64,000 nucleotides of DNA from Pomphorhynchus laevis (Eukaryota; Acanthocephala; Palaeacanthocephala; Echinorhynchida; Pomphorhynchidae). This document shows, piece by piece, positions 22,735-34,927 of this stretch. Below the pieces are notes generated by a model, which was given only the letters and a program-made list of their open reading frames with translations, searched no databases and had not been told where the DNA came from. Position 1 is the stretch's first letter, and each line of letters begins with the position of its first letter. The translations under genes and the position numbers were made by a program. The DNA is taken from positions 186,001 to 250,000 of the forward strand of contig WNNJ02001809.1 in NCBI GenBank assembly GCA_012934845.2. Direction: 5' to 3'.

Positions 22735-23880
22735 TCCATTTCATTCGCAAACAATCAGAAGATAATGCATTGTTACTGGCGAGCTAAGCTTGCAACCCCT
22801 TTATGGGTTGCAATCTAAAATTTGAACATATCTCCTCCAATAATTTAACACTCCCCCGTTGCAACCGGTGCCACAGCTGGGGTCAATGGGGGTTCAGCTG
22901 CAAACAACAGACATGTAGCGTCTGCCGTTCAAAAGACAATGTCCAAGGTTTTGACTTGTGCCAGGAATCTCCGATTTGCTGTAACTACGGGCTTAGTCAC
23001 CTCGCATGGTCCCGGATATGTCACAAATTCAAAGAATATCAACCGCGGTACGTGGCAATTGCGGAAGTAAAATAGCATTATTTAAGGATGCGGCCGCTCC
23101 TGCCTTCACAACCGCCTGTCTTCACAAGTGACTTCGGATTATCGAAGCAAAGTTATGCGAAAATCTTAGACAAACGGAGAGGATGATTATTAAGCTGGTA
23201 TAGATCATAGTGATCACTCCTTCCCCAACTTCGTTAGTTGACACAAAAACATCAAACAAGAGATCTCCGTCCTCTAATGATACTGCCTCACTCAGTTTAT
23301 TGAAGAAGGTTAAGAAATGGCGATAAATAAACAATGCCTTTGATGATGCAATTTCGCACAGCAACGATGATCTAAGTGATTCCTATATTGGGGCTGATGT
23401 ATGAAAGACGACCTTCTCTCCTAAGTCCAACTAGGGGGTTTACCTTCTTATCCTGGTTACACCTACGCAATGGTAGGTAGTTCTAAATCGTTTTAACTGA
23501 ATATCATTCAGTCAAACTCGGGAGGTGATTCTGCCCTTAGCCCTCTATCTGGTCAAGATGCCGATGTTATAGTCCTTCAGGAGACAAGATCAATCCGGTC
23601 TCCAGTACATTACTAGATTTTTACCAAAGTAACATAACTACCCAGTTTACTCCGTATATAACCCCTCCTCACTCCTCTTCATCAGTTGTCCATCTCGCAC
23701 AACCTACTCCGTTATCGGCTAGAGAAAGATACGTTGCTGAGGAGGTTCCACTTTGATCCAATCAGAGTGACCTTCTTCCAGACAATTATCCGACTTTTCC
23801 CTGTTGTTATTTGTGACCAATAACAAATACGAGCATATAGTAAAGATAGCTTAAGTAGTATATGTAAATTCTCAATACGT
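22735..23880 (+). mobile_element. LINE remnant: ORF1 zinc knuckles and start of endonuclease
   Basis: 22803-23075 encodes a Gag-like zinc-knuckle series (CNRCHSWGQWGFSC, CSVCRSKDNV, CCNYGLSHLAWSRIC), typical of ORF1 proteins of Jockey/I/R1-group LINEs. About 500 bp further a decayed endonuclease start is visible near 23555 (VIVLQETR in one frame), followed by YPVYSVYNPSSLL. Frames are broken in between. The RT at 41264-42168 is of the same broad LINE group and could be the matching 3' part of the family (inference). Confidence 0.7.
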
Positions 23881-23892
23881 TACTGTTGCCTT

Positions 23893-24460
23893 TTGAGATG
23901 GACTGGAACCAAATGTTTTATTGCTCGACATGGCACCAGATGGGCTCTAAACAGTGACTTAGGACATGAAAGTTTATCATTCGAAGAATGTGGATTAAAC
24001 AATAATAAAAAATGTTTTGTTGGGTACGGGTCTGCTATCTATTCTCGTGACGGTCTTGCCACGATCCCACTAGTACCTCGAATCTAGAAAGTTTATACGG
24101 ATAACGTCCGAAAATCAAACTTTCAAAACCCTTTCAGGGTGCTGCACCCTAACCAAAATGTAGAACGTTCCAGAACACGAAATATACATCCATATTTGAC
24201 CGAATACGATTTAAGCGACGAAGATTGTTTTGAAAATAGACATTTATAACTTGTAGATTACTGACTATTTACATTTTAGATTTAGGTTAAATAAAGTCCA
24301 TCCATTAACCATCAAGTAGTGATCAACCATCAAGTAGTGAATCAGACAGCAACGAGGTCTTTTAGAATATGTTTTACATATTTTATATCTGTCTATTTAA
24401 TGAGCCACAGCGTGTATTAATTTCATACAAGTCATCTATTGGTTTTATAAGAGATAGTAA
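23893..24460. other. Unassigned stretch after LINE remnant
   Basis: A 64-residue frame (23893-24087, including FIARHGTRWALNSDLGHESL) is open but unrecognised. It may still belong to the decayed LINE. The rest shows nothing. Confidence 0.3.
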
Positions 24461-24800
24461 ATAGTATACTCTGCGTTAGAATAAGGGGTGACTGTTGATA
24501 ATAACATTACATCAGAAGAAATACATCATTGGCATGGATTTGCTCGCTGTTATGTTGCGTCGAGGAATATGTACCGAAAACTAATAAGATAGCACTTCAT
24601 CTTAATTACCTCGAAACTTTATTCTAATACGTTATATTGTCTATTACTCTGTAGTATAAAAATTCTTTCTATATTAAAAATCTGAATTATAAAAATTCAT
24701 TTTAAAAGATAAAGGTATTTTTATTTGTTAAATTTTTATTGTACAAAATATGTAGCCTCAGTCAAGTGATATGAGCAAATACTCTGCTATAATAAGAATT
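24461..24800 (+). repeat. Solo PLE 3'-UTR fragment
   Basis: A diverged copy of 16530-16880. The outer stem TTAGAATAA (24476-24484) and TTATTCTAA (24619-24627) is preserved, and the ATGTAGCCTCAGTCAAGTGAT tail block lies near 24750. No RT is attached. It is directly followed by the 3' end of L2-like copy A. Confidence 0.65.
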
Positions 24801-24816
24801 TATTGTAAAAAAATGG

Positions 24817-27800
24817 TTTATTTTTACGTGGTAAATGCGTGGCGGCGCACGCTTACATGACCACGAAAAAAATCAAAATCATGTGTCGAGAAGGTGAGAA
24901 CGGAGGCGGTATTTGAATGTGATAAACAAGGAAGCATAGCGGACATTGAGATGGAGCTGATTTCAGAAAAGCAGGTCGGCGACGAGAAAGGATCGGAGAA
25001 CGTATTTGTCGGAGTAATTGAGAACGTAGAGTAAGAGGGAATGACGGTAGAGAGAGGTGAGGCGAGGGTCGTATAATAAAGGGAGATCGATGATCGATGG
25101 GAAACCGACAGCGATGAGACGAAAAGTTACGATAAGGCGGAGTTGTATACGGATGTAGATGGTAGGCCATGAGAGTCTAGCAAGATATGTGGATGTGTGG
25201 TCAAAGTAACGGAGACATATAAGCACTCGAACGGCAGAGTTGATGATGCGTTGTAGGGGTAGGATGATGGATTTTACAGAATTGGCGAAAAAGCTGAGGC
25301 AGTAATCGATTTTAGGGAAAAGAAACGATGAAAGAAGAGAAATACAGGAACGGAAGTAGATAAGGGGGCGGATACGGCGGATGTCACAGAGAATTAAGTT
25401 AGACGAGCGGACCTTGTCACGGACGAAGGATTTAAGGGAAATGTGATCATCGAAATGGAAGCCTAAGAACGTGAGATTGTGTACTATGGGGATGATCGAT
25501 GATGCAAAAGATACATGGGAAGGAGATATGTTAGGTGGACGGGGAATGATCCACATTATTTTGGACTTGTCTGGGTTTAGAACGAGACGAAGATTGAAGA
25601 GACGTTTGTAGATAGAAGAAAGACAATTAGAGGCAAAATTGTGATATCGTGTATGTGATGGACAGGGGCATGATCATATATGAGGATGTCATCCGCGTAT
25701 TATATGACGTTAAGGCAGTTAGGTTTGATAAACGGAGAGAGATCGACTAGTAGAAGAGAGAAAGGCAGGGGTCCTTGGACTAACTTTGTGGGAACCCGCA
25801 GAAAATAGGGATGAGAGGAGATGATGATGAATTTGAACATACTCGAAAAGAACGGTCGGATAGATATGAGGTAAACCATGCTACAGAGGAGGAAGAAAAG
25901 CCGTAATCATAACGAAGGCGAGAAAAAAGGATGGTATGGTCGACGATGTCGAAGGCGGAGGAGAGGACGAGGGAGATAAGAACACTATATAAAGCCTTGT
26001 AACGAGAAATAAGTAGGTCGTTGTAAACAATCATGCATGCGATTTCTTTGGAGTAATTAGAGCGGAAAGCGAATTGGAAAAAAGGGTACAGATTAGATGA
26101 AGAGAGATTAACGTTGATCGGTATTAAGATAAGGCGCTCTAAGAGCTTGGAAAGAGTAGGGAGGAGTGAAATGGGGCGAGAGCTAGAAGGAAGTGAGGGG
26201 TCCAGCGATTGTTTCTTAAGGAGAGGACGAACGATAACGGATTTCCAGTGTGAAAAAATATACGACTGCGGATGGACGAGTTAAACAAGTTGGTGAGGTA
26301 AAGGGATATCGATAAGCATACGGATTTAAGTATGGGGTAGGCAGGGAATCGGCAGGTGAGGTTTTGTTGGGCAAGGAAATGAAGACAGATGAGACTTCGG
26401 CAGGTGAAACATGGATAATATGAAAGAGTTTCGGGATGATGAGGCGAGGCGAGTAGCAGTGAGATGGAATGGAGACGGGGTTGTGAGAGAGCAAAGTGGA
26501 TACTTTGGTGTGAAGAAATGACGAATACTCATGGGGATTGATGTTGCAAGATGAAGAGGAGTGAGAAAGGATTGAGTTAAAATTATGCCAGAGATACTTA
26601 TGGTTGAATGAAGTGATGATTTTATTCTGTCAGATGAAGTTGCATATGGTACGTAGTAGGTTGAGATGAGACCGGCGAAGATCAAGATAAGAATCATGGA
26701 GAGACGGAGTTTGCGAGCGGATATCACGTCTGAGAGAGCGGTGATAGACTCTCTAATCGTGACGGAGTCGACGATTTGAGAGTAGGCATCGGATGTCAAC
26801 CATGGGACACGGTGCAAGCGACGTTGAGAGTGAGGCTTAAAGTGCAAGAGAAGATCGAGAGTGTATGTGAGTTTAGAGTCGAGAAAGGCGAGATCATAAG
26901 GAGAGGATGATGTTATCGTGCGAGAGGTTAGATACAATTTGAGTAAGGCAAGGTGTGGTTGGAATTGAATTCAAGGGTAACGAGAAACTGATCGGATAGA
27001 CCAGGATCAAAGATGGACAGTGAGGTGTAGGCAGCAAAACGATCGGGGGATAACTAACAATGATGTCGAGTGGCCCGCCATGGATATGTGAAGGCAGTGG
27101 ATATAAGTTTGTATTTGTAATCGGATAGAATGTTGGTGAGCCAGATGGAATTGGTGGAAGAGGGCGATCGAGGCGGATGTTAAAGTCGCAAAGAACGAGC
27201 GAAGAACGGATGAAGGACAAAGAACAGTGGTACAAGAGGTCAATCAGTTTGATAAAAAATGAGGTAGGATCAAACGAACCAGGACGGTATACAATGGCGA
27301 GATCTAGAGTGATCGGGCTAGAACGACTAGTAAACAATTCAAAAGAGAAAGGACAGAAACAAGGAGTGATTTTGGGAAGAGATGCAGGATGACGGGCGAA
27401 TGCGACAATGGCGCAATGATTAGTGAATTTAGAAGGGGATGAGCTGATGGGGCGGGCGGATTTGACTAGTCATCGACCGGCAGGGCGCAGTCGGAATCTG
27501 AGTGCCAGGATTCGGTAAGACAGAAGATACCGATGGGTTGTTTGGGGAATAGGTTGATGATGATATCGGATTTATGAAGAATAGATCTAGTGTTGAAAAG
27601 GCCGAGACGGAAACCGTGTGTTGTGTTGATAGGGGCTAGCGAAAGAGACGCATAAGGGCGATGGAGCGCCATCGAATTTTCGGGCGGGCGGGAACAACTT
27701 AAAAATTTCCGTCGATGTTTCGGATAAAGAGAAATGTTTCGCCGTTTTTATCGCAACGGCGTTTTTCGGAGCGGGCAGAGGATAGTTGAGCGATTTCAGA

Positions 27801-28655
27801 AGAGGTGCGATCGGAGAAAATTCGAGTGGCTGAAAAGGATACGATTTTAAATCGTTAGGAGAGGACAGAGGACGCGTGAGAGCGATGCTTGAAAACACTT
27901 TTCAGGAAAGGGGCTGAGAAGGATTAGATTGAGAAGATTTGTTTAGGCGGAGGAATGCGACAGGAGAGATGTCGTTGAAAAATATGGTTTATCAGCAAGA
28001 ACAAGATACGAGAGAATGGATCTGAAGGCGGAAACATCGTGGTCGAGACGTGCTTATGGAGATAAGGAAGTGAAGTGATATTAATGACGACGCAAAGATC
28101 GCGATGAGTGACGTGAGTGTGTGAGATTACGATAGGGAAGCTGAGAGTTGAAGACATAACTTTTCCGCACAAGCGATGCAAGGAAAGCTAATGAGTGGAA
28201 GGATCGTGCAGGTTGGTGGATGTGATTTTGATTTATGAATGTAGGTTATTGAGAAACGAGACAGGAAGGACGGGGTGTTGGAGGGTGAACATGCTATGGG
28301 ATGGGAAGTGTATATGGTGGCAGGGTCAACGGGTGGAGAAAGGACGTTCGAAACGACGTGGGTAGTTTGAGTGAACGTGTTAGATGTTGACATGCGCTTA
28401 TTGGAGAGTTTGCGGATTAGTTTGTTAGCACAAAAATCACATAGAAAATCTTATTTAGACTTATTGTTGTCGCATGCGATTGTTGTCCAGACGATGCAGT
28501 AGTGTGTCGAGCACTGTGCTTGCAGTTGAGCATAGTTGGTGTCTGTCGTAGCTTTTTTATTACGTCCTCCTATTAGCGTCCTTTGTGTTCAAGCATTTAA
28601 ATTTGCTACATCAACTGTTTGACGAGCGCAGCGAGCTGATCTGCAACTGATTGAA
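24817..28655 (-). mobile_element. L2-like LINE copy A, near full length, decayed
   Basis: On the minus strand, from 5' to 3': an N-terminal region (28393-27924), endonuclease start (27672-27466, RLGLFNTRSILHKSDIIINL and FCLTESWHS), EN body (27337-26894), linker (26937-26216), RT (26034-25780 with the motif A region) and thumb/C-terminus (25556-24963, FLGFHFDDHISLK and FPKIDYCLSFFANS). Frame changes and stops occur throughout, at least six. The 3' end is the shared CCACGTAAAAATAAA terminus at 24817. At the 5' end only about one and a half units of the 16-bp motif seen in copy D are recognisable (28620-28655). Confidence 0.85.
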
Positions 28656-28799
28656 TTGATTTTAATTATACTGAACAATTATAACTTTTTCTTATTGTAG
28701 ACTAACAATTAATGTTTTAAAGTCGAAAAACATTAAAAAATTAAACATTTTAATAAATTAAGGAATTCTAAAAAATCAAAAAATAAATAAATATATTTT

Positions 28800-28935
28800 T
28801 AAATATTTGATACTTTTCCTTTATTGATAAATAATTATTAAAGCTGGATCAAAGAAAGGAGGAAATTTTTATTTGATATTTCGCTAAACTCTGTTTGCAT
28901 CTTTAGAAAATTACTTATGTAATTTTGTTGATAAT
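28800..28935. mobile_element. Half of a palindromic MITE
   Basis: AGCTGGATCAAAGAAAGGAG, then TTTGATATTTCGCTAAACTC, as in 10118-10220; the second arm is missing. Confidence 0.65.
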
Positions 28936-29539
28936 AATAATCTACGATTATTAATAATAATCTACGTTTATTCGTAGCGCTTTTGTTATATACGACAATA
29001 ATTAAGTTTTTAAAAAATTAATAAATTTCAAGCTTATAGGACAGGTAATTAGCAAGACATATTTTTAACGTTGTAAAGTAACAAGATTATATAATTCATA
29101 TAGATTACATACAAGATTTTATGCACATTTACATGGGGTATATTCCCTTAAAAATCTAGAAAAGTTTGGATATGTTATCTATATGTCCAAAGTGTTGGAA
29201 AGAAGCATTGATGTAACGAAATTAATTCAACGAAATCACGTTGAATTATAATAGATAAGAAACGAATAATTTCAATTGAAAAGTTATCTAGAAACGCAAA
29301 GGCAAAATCCGCTTTTAAAATACAAAAGACCAAGAAACAACCAAAACTCTAAATAAAGCTATTTTTAATATTCATGTAGTTTAATAAAAATTTAATTATA
29401 TTATTAATATTTATTATATTATATATTTACAGACTTAGCCCTAAGGCTTTTAGCCGATCACACAAGACAGAAAAAAGATCAACTAAATGGGTAAGTTAGA
29501 AAATGTGAAAAATCAGCCTGATTGTATATTCAACGTCGA

Positions 29540-30860
29540 ACCGTTTTTAAACATTGGTGACGACAGCAATATCTTCAGGCAAACTATTCCAAGCATCTAC
29601 TACCCGCTCAGACAGTCTAAAATTTTCGCAGTTTACCTGGCGATTTTTTAAACAGCATCATACAATGGTTTCACAATCTCGTATTCTCTCGAAATCTAAC
29701 TGCATCCACAGGAAAACCATAAAGTGAATGTACAATTCGCCAAAGTGCAATCAAGTCAAAAAATATAGCTATATTCAGTGATAAAACATTAAAGCATCTT
29801 AATCTTGAAGAACACCTCATTGACAACATAACTGGGAATCGCGTGAGTACATTTTCCGAATTAATCAACTCACCCCTGGTTGTTGGAAAGGTTGCCTGTA
29901 CACATTACTCAAGATGTGGCCTTACTACGGGCACAATAAAGTTTGGTTAAGATTAGTGCCGATAATTTTAAAGTAATCTTTATGCACTATACGGCGAATA
30001 TCGCTTTTAACCGCGTATGATAGCTGCTTGCTATTGTCTTAAGCGATTCGTAAAGTATCACTCCCAGATCGGAATGTTATAAGACTCGCTTGATTGATTA
30101 TCCATTTATTTTGTTGTCAAAATGAGTTATATCTCTACCCAATATCATCAACACGTGTTTTGTCGCTTTGAGTATCGATCCAGTATTATTACACCAAGTC
30201 TCGATACATTTAATGCCATGCCGTAAAAATTCACAAGCCGCCTTGTTTTGGGCTGTTGCCCACATTTTGACATCGTTAGCAAATGCCAGGTGAGGACACT
30301 TTAACCTTAGGGGTAGGTCATTCAAAAAGACAATAAAGAGAAGTGGATCTAGGACCGTGCCCTGAGGAACATCAGAATGAACACGTCGACATGTTGACAA
30401 ATCTTCATCTAATCGCACAACGAAGGATCGATCCTAAAGGAATGTCTTAATCCAGTTGCAAATTGCTGTAGGAACATCATAACGGCGTAATAATAAATCT
30501 AAACGAGTGTGCGGAACGCTGTCAGATGCCTTAGAGAAATCAATAAATTTTATATCAACCGTAAAACCCGAACTCAGAGCAGCTTCCTAATATTCGCAAT
30601 GCTTCAACATATTAATTACGCACAAGCGATCGAGTAGGAAGCAGCGCTGAGAATCATTAAGAATTTAATATAATTTTAGATGGTCACGTATTCTCTTCGC
30701 AATGAGTTATCCATAATTTTAGAAATAACACTGCTAAGACTAATTGGTCTAAAATCTGAACAAGTTAGTGCCGACTGCTTCGTTAGAATAGCCACAACAA
30801 TTGCACTATTTCAATCATCAAGAATCCGAGAATTCTGTAAACTTAAATGAAATATGGACA
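29540..30860 (-). mobile_element. CR1-like LINE, decayed RT part
   Basis: On the minus strand: IKFIDFSKASDSVPH (motif A) near 30550, DVPQGTVLDPLLFIVFLNDL (motif B) and LAFANDVKMW (motif C, with FADD changed to FAND) in the frame 30418-30098. The C-terminal DLIALWRIVHSLYGF region is in 29868-29671, with a final MFK-type tail near 29560. The catalytic Asp-to-Asn change and several stops make it a fossil. It is a different and older lineage from the CR1 at 54060-58650. Confidence 0.75.
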
Positions 30861-30964
30861 TAATGCTTGGAGCAATAATATGTGACATTATACGCTTTTA
30901 TTAATATTATTAATATTAATAAGAGTTTAATTATATTATTTAATATAATTAAATAATTATTATT

Positions 30965-31330
30965 TAATAATTTTCAATTACGTCGGCATACGACCGAGTT
31001 CCCTGTGCTTCCTTTTGAGCAAGAAATTTCATCACTGATCCAACTTCCTTGGATACTCCGCCCAATGCAGAAAATACAAGTGGTATAAATGAGGAATTTT
31101 CAATGGTGGTCAGTCTTTCCATATATTTTGCGCGATTTCTTTTTTAGTAAAATTCACATAAGCTTGCTGGCATTTGATTGATGTAAGACGGAGCTAAAGG
31201 TTTATGTATCCTGTCGTCAAAGAATGTCCGCTCCGTTACAGCATTGAAAAGCCCTGAACACGCAATATCTAAACGCGCACAACAAGTCTTTGTTGTCGAT
31301 GAATTAAAAAAAATCACGTGATCTATCAAC
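30965..31330 (-). mobile_element. RLE-type nuclease C-terminal fragment of a second retroelement
   Basis: 31329-31144 reads ARLDIACSGLF and RTFFDDRIHKPLAPSYINQ. After one stop the frame continues with KRNRAKYMERLTTIENSSF, IPLVFSALGGVSKEV and MKFLAQKEAQG. The spacing of LD, FDDRI and the K-Y-E helix, then FxPLVFS..GG, is the restriction-like endonuclease C-terminus seen in RLE LINEs, but the sequence differs clearly from 17014-18067. No RT lies next to it. Confidence 0.5.
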
Positions 31331-31334
31331 TTCT

Positions 31335-32300
31335 TTTAAGAATATTAATACAGAACAATAATAATCTAGCAATGATATAAATAAAAAATAAAATTTCAAG
31401 ACAATCCATTCAAAAATCATTTGATTTTCTACCTCACATGCTGCAAATTTCTGAAATTACTGAGATTGTGCGAATTTAGTTACAATATTTTTAATTTACG
31501 GAAATACGAAAAAAATAATTTTCAAGACATTTTTAAATTCAGTCGCTAAGGCATTGAAGTCTTTAACACTTTATTTTAGTTTTCATTTATGAATTCACGT
31601 TAGTGTTTCTATATAAGTTATATCGTTACGATTTATATTCATTATTCACAAATTGTTTATCTTTATCAAAGTAATTTATAATATTTTATGTTAGCAATCA
31701 AAAAATAAATATGTGCTGGCTCTATGCTATGAAAATAAAATTTGTAAGTTATAAAACAGATAAAATATTAATTTATGTATTCGCATACACACATGATCTG
31801 ACAGATATCAAATGGTGTCAATTCCAAAATTTGACTTGGTCCACAGATAACCTGACTATTTAAACAATTAAAATAAAATGCGGCTCCTCTGGAATGATTT
31901 ATGCATTACTCAATTCTATTTTTCATTTCTTCACTATACCGTTGGAAAGATGGATGAGCGTTATCTAGTTCAGCCAAGGTGTAATGTGTTCTAAAAATCC
32001 AACTGATTATATCTGAACATGTTTGCGATAAACAAAATTTGATTGAATCTTAACGGGGTTCGTTTCTGAAATATTATGGATAAGCTGTAAAACAGTGTAA
32101 CATATCGGATAGTTGTGCTTTAAAACGCTTTAAAATTAGAACATTCTATCTATAAAATAAAATTGAAAAATTTTAGAAATTTTCTCACGTATATTTTGAA
32201 GCATTTTGTTGTTAAGTCGATTGATGTTGACTTGTCCAACATGTCGATTAACTAATGATGTTGCTTCCAGTAGCAAGTCGATTACATGATATTATTGTAA
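31335..32300. other. No gene; short inverted match to the 32309-33088 element
   Basis: A block at 31936-31990 (CTATACCGTTGGAAAGATGG) is the inverse of 32836-32886, inside the next element. The remainder is AT-rich and featureless. Confidence 0.5.
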
Positions 32301-32308
32301 TATAGTTA

Positions 32309-33088
32309 ATAAATCTTCTAATCATTGGTCATTTACGTATGTAGTAGTTATCTAACTATTGATTTTATCAAACGGTAGTCTTGAAATTATTTTACTATTA
32401 AAATCGTTTGATAAATGGGTATTTTACATCCATTCATGCCCTTCTTAATCTTATATAATTTATGTTGTTTAGTAGCTGATTGCGAAATGTTACCCTTTAA
32501 CAGTAACGCCATTTTGTGTGTGATTATTGTTCAAAGTTGATTTTGATTTTGCAATCACCTTAAAATCACCTTACTATTTAATTAAATGTTAAATGTTTGC
32601 CACTTAATATTTCAGTAATTACGTAATTCTAATTATTAAGTAATTCTAAATATTTTAGTTCAACTAGATCAAATGAATTAACATTTGATGAATTAACTTT
32701 TATGTAATTTTTATGTAATAATTATAAATAATAAATTATGATATACGATTTTATACAATTAATATTTATATAACGATAGAATTATTTTTCAAGTTTTGAG
32801 TAACTTGAAAAATGTAAAAAATGAATTTGAGTTTTATTACACCTTGACTAAACAAGATAATGCTCCTCCATCTTTTCAACGGTATAGCGTTACTGTTAAA
32901 AGGAGAACATTTCGCAATCAACTACTGAACAACATAAATTATACAAGATTAAGAAGAGCATGAATGGATGTAAAATATCCATTTATCAAACGATTTTAAT
33001 AGTAAAATAATTTCAAGACTACCGTTTGATTAAATCAATAGTTAGATAACTACTACATACGTAAATGACCAATGATTAGAAGATTTAT
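32309..33088. mobile_element. Fold-back element with about 205-bp terminal inverted repeats
   Basis: Arms 32309-32512 and 32882-33088 are close inverted copies. Outer ends are ATAAATCTTCTAATCATTGG on each strand. The 370-bp spacer is AT-rich and non-coding; part of it (32715-32785) resembles 43318-43382. Long inverted arms fit Foldback or Mutator-like non-autonomous elements. I could not fix a target duplication. Confidence 0.8.
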
Positions 33089-33099
33089 CTAAGAATTAG

Positions 33100-34925
33100 C
33101 AAAAATGAAAACAAACGAACTCTTTATCCAAAACGTATTTTAGTTCTAAAAATAAAAACTATTTAAAATTATTAATGCGATATTGGATTATGCGAGATTG
33201 GATTAATTCAAATGCAAGATCGGATTACGCATCTTGATTAGATTTGCTAAGAATTAAACCGATGCCATTGCGATTTTTTTCTTGACGTGATAGGAATGTA
33301 TGCGCTCGTACACCGCTTTGACGATTATCCGAGTGATTCAATCACATTACACTGATCGATTTTGAGAGATCACACCAAACCTGTCTATAAATCAAGGCGT
33401 GATAGGTATTAAAAATGCTGGACACTGTCGCACCGGGTACTTAATATTTAAAATTCCCTGTCTGAGAAAATTTAAGACCCAGAGTGTGCATTGTTCAAAA
33501 AATTATTAAAGGCATGGATAATCGAGAAGACAAAAACGATTTATGGACATATTTGCAGTGATTTATTCTTTTATTTGTTTGTTGATTTCCTTTTTGCTTC
33601 TTATTTTTTATTTTCTTTTCTTTCAAATTGTGATCAGACAATTTGCCTTATGACTAAGCCTTGTAGTAATAAAACTGGTTTATTTTTAACAATTTTTATA
33701 GAATGCATCTTATTTAAAAATATCGTTTCATTAAAACTCTTATTATATCGCAAAATCGCATGGTAAAATAGTACATCAATTTACTGAAATAAAATGTGAC
33801 CGAGCATGTCCCAACGCCAGCATAGGGCTTAATAAATCATAACGTAATGTTACGATTTATCACTCAAGCCAAATATTAAGTGTTTGATACAGGCTAATTT
33901 TCCGATTACATAAGGTTACTTAAATGCAACTGCGTTGAACAATAATATCCACGTACTTACTGATCAATAATTTATGCTTTATGCACTCCTGCAGTTCGAA
34001 CGTAGGCTATTTTTATTAGACACGATGTCAGTGCGGTACCATTAATGAATATCCTGTCAATGTGTTGAACGTAAATAGTAGATAATGACCAATAAAACAT
34101 CCGGTCTTGTTTACGATGATTTTAAATAGACCCTGCTCTCGTATCTTCCATCTCTCATATCGGATTGTAAAATACTAAAGCCTTATGTATAACTTCATCG
34201 CGCTTACTCCTGAAGCAAAGAAATTCAAACGTGTTTTTTTGTGAATCGCCTGATGTTATAGAGCGCTTTGGGCATTGATATGATATAATAGGCACCAGAT
34301 CTCTTGCCCGAGCATTTTAATCAAGCCTACCGCTAAACTTTGAAGCTGATAAATATAGATAAATCAAGTTTATTTGGACTATTCTGCCATATTTTCAATA
34401 GCAGGTTGAAAATATGACTTAGTTGTGTCCGGCTTATCATTGGCTTAAATATTAACCAACACTATTTTTATCTGCAATTAAGACAACCTTATACGATATT
34501 TTATTGTAATTATTATTAATTCGGTAAATGCTAATTTTATTGAAAGTGGTTGAAATAGAAACTACTATGTAAAATTTGATACCCGTGTTGTTTAAAACAC
34601 ATCAATACATAACTTTCTCTTCGTTGAAAACTGCTTGCTTGTGAACGAGCAAAAAGGCAAACTTTATAGCTAAGTGCCGATTTAGTAGAAATAAAGAATA
34701 CATTTAAACGATTGGCAGATGTTTGATAAATATTTCTATAATACGAATATTTAATGCATAACATTAAAACATATATCGTTTGCAAACATCAAAATGTGGA
34801 TGTTTACATACATCAAAATGTTGATGATGTAATATACATGTTTAAGAGGGCAGACTAATCGGAATAAGTTCTGATTATTGAGCAATTATCTCTTGGATAA
34901 CTTAGGAATAAGGATCATAGATAAT
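33100..34925. other. No recognised gene
   Basis: Frames at 33491-33766 (plus) and 34537-34785 (minus) are low-complexity and show no domain or splice context. Confidence 0.4.
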
Positions 34926-34927
34926 AA

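Noticed and set aside
33491-33766. Small membrane protein
   Set aside because: A Phe/Leu/Ile-rich frame expected from AT-rich DNA; no start context, no neighbour support.
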